NCBI GenBank assembly: GCA_030268105.1
Contig: BSDZ01000116.1
Coordinates: 992,001 to 1,056,000, forward strand
DNA length: 64,000 nt
Source: Volvox africanus
Lineage: Eukaryota; Chlorophyta; Chlorophyceae; Chlamydomonadales; Volvocaceae
Reading direction: 5' to 3'
The notes below the pieces were generated by a model. The model saw nothing but the letters and a program-made list of their open reading frames with translations. It had not been told where the DNA came from and ran no database searches. Positions 57,305 to 64,000 of this stretch are shown in pieces (position 1 is the stretch's first letter; each line of letters starts with the position of its first letter). Position numbers and translations under genes: made by a program.

Positions 57305-58400
57305 AGCCAAAAGGCCCTGTAGATTTCACAAAATGTACGTAAAATGTAGGGTTTTAGGGGCTTTGGGTTAGTAAAACCTAAACATTTTTGCCTGGAAAAC
57401 GTATGAATGTACGTATGCGAATGATGATAAGAAGCCCCCCAAATCTGTTGCTCTTCCAAAGACAAAAGAACAATTTGCTAGCCTACTAGCTCGATAGTCA
57501 ATTGCAGCATGAGATTAATAAATCACCGATGATTATAGTAAATATTGGCGAAATACCGGCTTCGTAAGAAAGGATAACTTGAAATAATAATGCTTTTTTA
57601 CTGCTTGCCAGCATGAAGCTAGCTATAAAGAATGGTGGCCTTATTGCGTTTCCACCAGGCCAGCGGGGTTCTCCAGCCTGATGGCCCTCAGCATGTGCAT
57701 GTACTTGTTGACGTTCAGCACATTTCCGTACACAGAGACCATTTCCAGTTTTCCACCTGGTGACGTGGTGAGCAGCAACCACAAGTGGATAAATGCAGAG
57801 CAATAATGAGACGGAGCCATCCATTAAGTGTGTCAGGGGGGAACTTGCACCCTGGCACCACACGCTATGTGACACCTGTGTTACAGGGGTGCGAAGTGCT
57901 AGGGTCTGACAGCAGGGACCGGCGGAGTCGAAGCCCGACTAGCATACACAGATTGATGCTAACACGACAGGATGCGCATGAGTCCCGTCTGCCCTATGGT
58001 GGACATCCGGGTTGGCGCTGCGTCAGGGCCACAACCTGCCGCCCTATATGGCGAAAAGTGCACGGTAGTGACGGGAAAATAAAAGAGCCCCATCCGTCGG
58101 GTGCAAGGCGCAAGCCGGCCTAAGGGATGCCAGGGGCGGCTGAGGACGTTCACTGCAGGGCGGGGAGGATTGTAATGGGGGAGCTTGCACCCCGGCATCA
58201 TGCGCTATTGCACACCCTGTGTTACAAAGTGAGCATCCTAAGAGCTGAGGAAAGGTGGTATTTAGGGGTTTTCATGCTCTGAGGGGGCGCAAAAGGCCCC
58301 CTGGCCTTTTTCGCCATCATGAGTTTGTAACGGGAAAAAAGGTTTTTCGTTACTTGACCTGTACCCAAAGTCAGACTCCCAAAAATGAAAAAAAGACGTT
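57305..58400 (-). repeat. Duplicated block R3, copy 2, with insertions
   Basis: Homologous to 35432-35945 in the same orientation but interrupted: about 50 bases with a TTTTAGGGG-like motif near 57331-57380, about 140 bases near 57510-57648, and a 396-bp TRIM-like element at 57831-58226. The coding-like part (57650-57790, minus) reads SVYGNVLNVNKYMHM and LRAIRLENPAGLVE. Beyond the TRIM the block resumes with CATCCTAAGAGCTGAGG and ends near TTTTTCGTTACTTGACCTGT. Confidence 0.65.
57831..58226 (+). mobile_element. TRIM-like miniature LTR element with 5-bp target duplication
   Basis: The 396-bp insert has terminal direct repeats at 57831-57885 (55 nt) and 58171-58226 (56 nt). Both begin TGT and end GTGTTACA, giving the TG...CA ends typical of LTRs. 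AAGTG occurs on both sides (57826-57830 and 58227-58231), and the uninterrupted related block at 35782 has the target only once. A purine-rich GGGCGGGGAGGA just before the right repeat suits a polypurine tract. No tRNA-Met-type primer site is obvious after the left repeat, and there is no coding sequence. Confidence 0.82.
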
Positions 58401-61011
58401 GCGTGCGTCGGTTTTAAGCTAAGAGCGCCAGTGGTAAATGGTGAGATTTTGGCTGAGGCTCTGTTCCTTTGAGTAGCCAGCCGGCTAGAGGCCCGTGAGG
58501 TTTGTGCACTGGCTCAAGCGAGGGGAGGTGTGTGCGTCAGGATCGACAGACAGACAGACAGTTTCTCTGAGGGTTGGGATCATTGGGTAATAATAATTGA
58601 TATAGTTGAAATCAACGCTTGTTTGGTTTCACTGGCAGGAGGCCTTGTAAGGCTCGCAAAAATAAATAAAAAAGTTGGGCCTTCAAATAATAAGCTGGAT
58701 TGGCTTACTGGGTTGGAGGTAAGACGAGGTTAGCAGGGGTGGCTGCTGAAGCAAGGCTAGCCTTAGGAGTCACTTAAGGTACTTACAATATCTAGCCTCT
58801 CTCAGTCAGTAGGATCCATATGGGGTTTGCAGTGGCTACGTACCAAAGCTACTGCAAACCCAATGGTTAATTTCATCAGACATTTAATGGGGTAATGAAT
58901 AAAAAACAAGATTCCAGACTTGACTGGACGTCTCCAAATAGTTAGACAGTACGTAACCGGCCATTTCGTATCCTATGAACGAACCCGCCAGTACTGTACG
59001 ATAATGCCTTCAATTCTTACCTAAACTTATTATACATCTTACTTCCTGAGAAGTAAAACCGACAGTGAGACGTTGAGCTGGCAACATATACCCTTACTTT
59101 TGCCTCATGATATAAAGGGGACTCCAAGTCTCTTGGTTAAGAGCAAATAAAACTATGTATATATGTCTGTGTATATGTGCATATATACATAGACATTGCG
59201 ACATTTCTGCGTAACCTCGGACGGAGGAGGCTGCTGGTTCGGAGGCAGGCTGGGTATCCCACCCCGGTATATATCACCGCCGTGCGTGCGTGAGCACCTG
59301 GCGAATAAAAAAGTCATCAGCAAGGTGTTCACATTGACCCCAAATTCAATGCATGGACATACATGTAACATTTCGGGGGGGGGGGGAAGAAGGCAGTGAG
59401 GGTGGGTGTTGTCCGAGATTACTACCATTATCTTAAGAATTTTACGTAGGATATGCATAGCACCCCACTTCACCGTTCCTTCGTTTGTGCACCCCGCCCA
59501 TCCCGAACCTCACACTTCGGCAAACGAAACACCAATTTATAACCAAATTATTGCTGGAGAAAGATAAAGGCGAAATAAAACAACAGGGAAAGGATACAAA
59601 CAGAGTCGGTACGTAGAAGGCAGTGTGCCAGATAGACCAAATAAATTCATCAGCAAGAAGTAAGAAAAATAATGTGCGAATAAACCATGTTTTGCCCCAA
59701 GCGAGCTGAAGCAGGAAGATCTCCGGGAATTGCATGTTAAAGAGGCAAGTACGCGCTGATCGATATTGATGTTGATCTCCATACACAGTGGAGACATGCA
59801 TAATGTGTACGTGCACGGCCATGTGGGCACAAATATTCCATCTGACATGGGCATCAACTAACATACATCTCGACTACACCCGCACAGTCAATTCATCCAT
59901 CAAATGGTCGCCAGTCATCTCGCACAAACAAATACAAAGACCCGACCGGCTCTATCTGTGCGTCATCAATCTATCTACCTGTAAAATAGACTAAACGTAG
60001 GCAACTTAGTCATGGCGTACATGGCCGTGTTATGTGATGGTTTATGGCAGCGACACCTTTCTGTATTTCCATAGCTGACTAATGATTTCATAACACTCCA
60101 CGGCAGTAATCAATCAGCCGACATAAATTCAAAATTAGGCCACATGTAGAAGCTAAGGTTCTTCAGGTCATCAAGGTCCTCGTCATGTCACACATGTGCT
60201 GTTAATGAGTCACGCCATGTTGACCAGCCAACCACGACATCCTGAAGACCCTGGCTTACAGGAATTTCAAGTTAGGGATTGGCAGCTTTTTCCCTTTTCC
60301 CAAAACATGATCCACATACAGACGCAAGGTTCAACCAGAGTTGCCGCTCAATGCCGTAAACGCTATTGCAATGCGCTGTTCAATCAGACCACAATAATCC
60401 ATTTCAGGTCGCATAGAACGAAAACGAAGGGGAGTGCACCCCATCAACCTACGTACCCTACATCATGGGAAGCAAGAAAGACCTCTTTCAAAGAACCCGC
60501 TAACCGTCGCTACGTACATCACGCAACGTACGGTTAACAAAACGTGCAAAACGTGCATTTCCCAGTGCATCAAGTTATAATATTTGCCTGGCATACGGAG
60601 CACGAGCACGCACGCACCAGCAGTAAGACGACAATTGGTTCTACATTCATTAACGTGCAGATAAGGGATGTGTCAAAAAAAGGTACCCATACGACCTTTG
60701 GCAAAACACAAACGAGCACAAGCAAATTGCATACGCAAGTTGGTGTGTATGTGCGCCTTTCTTGTTCTAATCACACGCACATACATTTACACATTTATAC
60801 AAACATGTGTTTCTTATTACCTACCCATCCACTCAATGGTGTGCTTGGCCATGCTGCATACACATGGAACACATGCATGCATGCAAACACACACACACAC
60901 ACGCACACGGACCACGCACTTTACAATAACCTTGAGCAGATTGCTTGGGCCGCTATCTCATCCCTTTTCCTTTTCCCCCTCGTTACCCTCGCTCCCTTAC
61001 CCAGTTGAAGT
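58401..61011. other. Intergenic region without recognised genes
   Basis: Mostly AT-rich. Contains a GACA run near 58545-58560, a poly-G tract near 59376-59389 and AC-rich sequence near 60880-60910. Open frames are short and unrecognised. Confidence 0.45.
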
Positions 61012-61184
61012 GTTGCATCTCTGTCTTTCATGTCTGCCAACAGGCAGCAAAGTGTAACGTGGAAACTCGCACCCTGGCATCACGCGCTCTTGCACCCTGT
61101 GTTACACAAAGGCCCGATCGGAAGATGACCATACACGGTCCATTCCGGACACAACCCGTAGATGTAGACATCCCAAGATACTAG
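61012..61184 (-). mobile_element. Short dispersed element R1, copy G, split by a solo LTR
   Basis: Left part GTTGCATCTCTGTCTTTC...CAGCAAAG and right part CAAAGGCCCGATCGGAAGAT... together form one inverted R1 copy. They are separated by the 54-base repeat at 61053-61106. Confidence 0.75.
61053..61106 (+). mobile_element. Solo terminal repeat related to the TRIM-like element
   Basis: TGTAACGTGGAAACTCGCAC through CCCTGTGTTACA matches the 55-56-base terminal repeats at 57831 and 58171. CAAAG flanks it on both sides (61048-61052 and 61107-61111). It has TG...CA ends and sits inside R1 copy G, so it is probably the product of recombination between two terminal repeats. Confidence 0.82.
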
Positions 61185-61561
61185 ATGAAGTACACAGTAA
61201 AATCTATCATCAAACATTGATCGATCCTTAAATTGATTCTACGTACCTCGCTATTACTTGAAAATCGAGATTTCATAATTCCAGTCGTGAATCAAAGAAC
61301 ACAGTGGTCATTACCTGTACAACATCAATTATTACCCGGCCTTAATTCAGAACGAAACAACGAACCCACCCATACGCTCGTCCAAATCAATCGCATGCTC
61401 TCGTCCAAATCAATCAACCAACAATCAAACTACTTTCAAGCTCTTTCCGAATCACAGCGAGCCTCTCAAGCCACGTGTGTAGTTGATATTGTTGCTTCTG
61501 CTGCCACTCTACCTGTGGTGTAAGTTAACATGGGTGCAGGGGAATACGACGCCTTGGGTGC
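61185..61561. other. 3' flank of the second kinase gene
   Basis: AT-rich, with no gene. It should contain the kinase 3' UTR. A TGTAA motif overlaps the stop codon itself on the minus strand; no better poly(A) signal was identified. Confidence 0.4.
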
Positions 61562-63344
61562 TTACAGCGCCGCCGCCACTGCTCCTGCTACTGATTCCAC
61601 TTCTTGATTCACTGGCCTGCTCACGAGCAGCGCCCCCACCCCGCCCTCCCTAACCAGCTCGAGCATGCTGTTCAGCTCTGACAGCACGTGACGCATGTCG
61701 GGTCGATCCGACGGCAAGTAAGACATGCACACATCCAGCAGCGCCGCCAGGCGGGGCGGGCAAACACGCGGATCAGTAGGGACTGGAAGGCGCATGCGGA
61801 GCACAGCTACCCGGTAGATGATGGCCACGTTGCTCTCGCCAGCCCATGGGTGCTCCAGAGTAATAAGCTCCCAAAGCAGCACGCCAAAGCTGCAGGTCGC
61901 GCACACCATCAGCATGGACATGTCAACATGGTTCGTAGAATGAAGAGTGAGAGGGGAGTGAAGAGGGACTAACGAGCGTACGCAGCTAGGTTTCTTTTGA
62001 GAATACGAACCCCAGTAACTCATTCGATCGTCCAGGGTTGCAGCTCTCAAAGCCTTCGTGCCCTTAGACCCATCTGAGTGACTTGCCCGAGTTGAAAACA
62101 AACCAGGCATGCATACATATCAAATAGTAATAATGAATAAATAAATACATGATGAAAAGGAAATAAAGCAGACATAAAACGTGCTTAGTACGCCCTTTCA
62201 TTCATTCCCTGTTCCTGGACGCACCTACCTGTATACATCGCACTTGGCCGACAATCTTCCGATGGCTGGGTCAAACCCTGCACATTATTGCCCGAGATGC
62301 GCAGTCGGGAGTTGATTGGTCATGAAACAGGAGGAGCAGAGCGAGGAGAGTGTACTTCTAATAAACGTGGGAGGTTCGTTAAGCAGATAGAGTGCGTCGA
62401 GACACGGAAAACAACATTCGACCTGTCAGGGCACGGACCTGCAGCCTCCATGTGTGACACCGGCAGGTCGCGATAGCGCTTGATGGTTGCTGGTGAGGTA
62501 CGAGTTCATTCATTCGTTCATTATTTCAACATGCAGTAAGCCAGTGTAAAGCCATCGAAAACAAACTATGCACGCATATATGGCAGATAGGTTTCTATGG
62601 CAGAACTTCCAGAAGCCACATGTTGTATCTCTGTCATATCCGCCTCAACAAACAAAGCCCCGATAGACCATCAGACATCCTTCCCGTATATTGCCCGTAG
62701 ATAGATACCCCCTACACCACTACACCACACTATTGAATTCCAAGATTCCACAATAATAACAATAACAACAACAACAACAATAATAATAATAACAATGGTA
62801 CGCCGGCCGTAGCCTGGCGTGTGTAAGGGGGTAGGGACCCCACAGGCTTCCCCTTGTTGCCCGACCGCACAACTGGATAATATGATGATAAATGTGTTGA
62901 CGAGACATCTATATTGTAGTAGTTGAGTGCCGCAGAGGCCTCTCGAGCTGCTGAGGAGGTGCTCCTGCACCTTTGTGGAAGCGTGTGCCGTACAAGCGCC
63001 TTCTCAGCATCTCGAGCGGACCTTGCGGCTCTCAACTACAGCACTTAGTCCAGAATAGCAAGATATATATATCATCATGGCGACAACATAGCTCTCTCAG
63101 GGGAACGGCGAACGGAGCTGCTTGGGTAATGCTGCAGTTTCTAGAGGAAGCACGCACGCCATTCCATCTCTGGTACGTTCATTCTTCTTTGCAAGTATAG
63201 AATGAATCACACACGCCCTCACGTCCTCAGTAGGAATGGGTCACCACGCCACTGCTAACTAATTCCCCACGCCACGCCGCTGCCGATCCAGTACTGTCGG
63301 GTGTCATAGAAACGTGCGTATGTCTGTGTGTGTATGTACGTGTC

Positions 63345-63388
<44 letters not shown>

Positions 63389-63510
63389 CGTCCTAGCCTG
63401 CTTACCCTCGGGCGCCATGTATGCTACGGATCCAGCATCTGGCTGCTGAGTGCTGATATAGGGCTTCAGGTGATAACGTGCCAGTCCGAAATCTGAAATC
63501 TTGGCAGTGC
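61562..63510 (-). CDS. Second TKL-like protein kinase, C-terminal three exons (partial gene)
   Basis: Exons on the minus strand: 63406-63510, 62229-62277 and 61562-61889, with phases that join without change. Exon 1 reads TAKISDFGLARYHLKPYI and GSVAYMAPEG, covering the DFG motif, activation loop and APE motif. Exon 2 reads FDPAIGRLSAKCDVYS. Exon 3 reads FGVLLWELITLEHPW, CMSYLPSDRPDMRHVLSELN (subdomain XI with the conserved Arg) and ends VAGAVAAAL. DVYSFGVLLWEL places it with tyrosine-kinase-like plant and algal kinases. The N-lobe, catalytic HRD loop and any sensor domain must lie right of the window, because I see no such exon in 63511-64000. It is not a copy of the 41-51 kb kinase; the sequences and exon boundaries differ. 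Its 1.1-kb intron (62278-63405) holds two mobile elements and a GT microsatellite. Confidence 0.9.
62622..62714 (-). mobile_element. Short dispersed element R1, copy H
   Basis: Begins GTTGTATCTCTGTCATATC and ends GATACCCCCTAC. The middle (CCCCGATAGACCATCAGAC) is the most diverged of the family. It lies in an intron of the second kinase. Confidence 0.65.
62750..62797 (+). repeat. AAC/AAT trinucleotide microsatellite
   Basis: AATAACAATAACAACAAC and following AATAAT units, between the R1 copy and the foldback element in the kinase intron. Confidence 0.85.
62915..63043. mobile_element. Complete foldback MITE, family R2
   Basis: About 129 bases with imperfect inverted ends of about 45 bases. The left end TGTAGTAGTTGAGTGCCGC and GAGGCCTCTCGAGCTGCTGA pairs with the reverse complement of the right end (TGTAGTTGAGAGCCGC, CTCGAGATGCTGAG). 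The core is GTGCTCCTGCACCTTTGTGG. Partial copies lie at 22202, 35390 and 36654. No coding capacity. It is located in an intron of the second kinase. Confidence 0.8.
63320..63390 (+). repeat. GT microsatellite next to a kinase splice donor
   Basis: An almost pure (TG)n tract, about 40 bases uninterrupted at 63347-63384. On the transcribed strand this is (AC)n starting about 20 bases after the GTAAGC donor of the DFG-containing exon. Confidence 0.92.
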
Positions 63511-64000
63511 CTGTTAAGAATGAGGGGAAGTGGAGAATGGGGTCGAAGGAAACCAAGTAAGGCAAGTAAGGCAAGTAAGGCGTCAGCATATGTGAGAAGC
63601 GAGCCGCCGCCGCCGCTCGCTCTACCTGGCGCGAAGCACGCACACACGCACGTTAAACCCTTCTACCTGAATCTATCCCCCCTCTCCACTCCTCCTCTTT
63701 CGATAATACTATATAGGAAGGGAAAGCGGATGGCGACATTGACAGCAGCAAAGGCAAGGTCCATTCCTTGTCGCAGGAACCAAGAGGCAGGAAGTAAGTA
63801 AACACCCACGGCCCCAACACTATACGGGGTAGCAAGACATACAGTCACCAGCGGTGCAGGGGTAGACTAGGAAGCCACAGACAGATCGAGCACAGGAGCT
63901 TGATTACTACTGGCCCGCGTTTCGTTCAGTTTACGCCAGCCAAGGCCCCTAGGCTTTGCAGCCCTGCCTCATCCGCATGATTCCCCGATGACGAAGCCGA
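63511..64000. other. Intron or upstream sequence of the second kinase
   Basis: Contains a short GCAAGTAAG repeat at 63555-63585. No kinase HRD, hinge or N-lobe exon could be recognised on the minus strand. Confidence 0.5.

Noticed and set aside
1..64000. Bacterial operons, CRISPR arrays, prophage or plasmid features
   Set aside because: Spliced genes, microsatellites and eukaryotic retrotransposons show this is nuclear eukaryotic DNA, and no such features are present.

Overview
The window is nuclear DNA from a eukaryote, most likely a volvocine green alga (Chlamydomonas/Gonium/Volvox group). Supporting signs are many short GC-rich exons with GT-AG introns, long Ala/Gly/Pro/Gln-rich coding stretches, TGTAA motifs where poly(A) signals are expected, abundant GT/AC and hexanucleotide microsatellites, TTTTAGGG-like interstitial repeats, chromodomain Ty3/gypsy relics and GAF-plus-kinase proteins. 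The lineage call is inference. There are no bacterial features and no CRISPR array.

Layout. (1) 1-2.4 kb, minus: five phase-consistent exons encoding S1 to S5 of one voltage-sensor domain of a voltage-gated cation channel. The pore lies beyond the left edge. (2) 4.4-11 kb: decayed DNA with a plus-strand Ty3/gypsy chromovirus relic (gag-like, retropepsin, RNase H, integrase C-terminus and chromodomain fragments). (3) 12.4 kb, plus: an intact single-exon UMP1/POMP-type proteasome maturation factor. (4) 14.6-18.2 kb, minus: a very large low-complexity exon with three 249-bp tandem repeats. (5) 18.2-37.3 kb: AT-rich, gene-poor DNA with a second chromovirus relic (23.1-26.0 kb, minus), several short mobile-element families and isolated exons of an unrecognised minus-strand gene. 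(6) 37.3-39.7 kb, minus: a three-exon, about 719-residue low-complexity, probably nuclear protein. It is head-to-head with (7) 41.2-51.1 kb, plus: a complete 13-exon, 971-residue GAF-domain protein kinase with an MGCLC lipidation-type N-terminus. (8) 51.1-61.5 kb: mostly intergenic, with a weak minus-strand gene candidate near 56 kb, a large duplicated block and a miniature LTR element. (9) 61.6-63.5 kb, minus: the last three exons of a second TKL-like kinase whose 5' part lies beyond the right edge.

No operon-like or pathway-level linkage is evident. The two kinases, the channel and UMP1 look like ordinary unlinked nuclear genes separated by transposon-rich DNA. The least-explained material is the set of short elements: a 3'-coterminal, 5'-truncated short insertion with target duplications (three copies); a 396-bp TRIM-like element with 55-bp terminal repeats plus a related solo copy nested in another element; an approximately 100-bp family with eight copies; a foldback MITE inside a kinase intron; and a duplicated block whose two copies differ mainly at synonymous sites of one short reading frame.

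Exon models were made by eye from splice motifs, reading phase and family resemblance. No alignment or database search was run.
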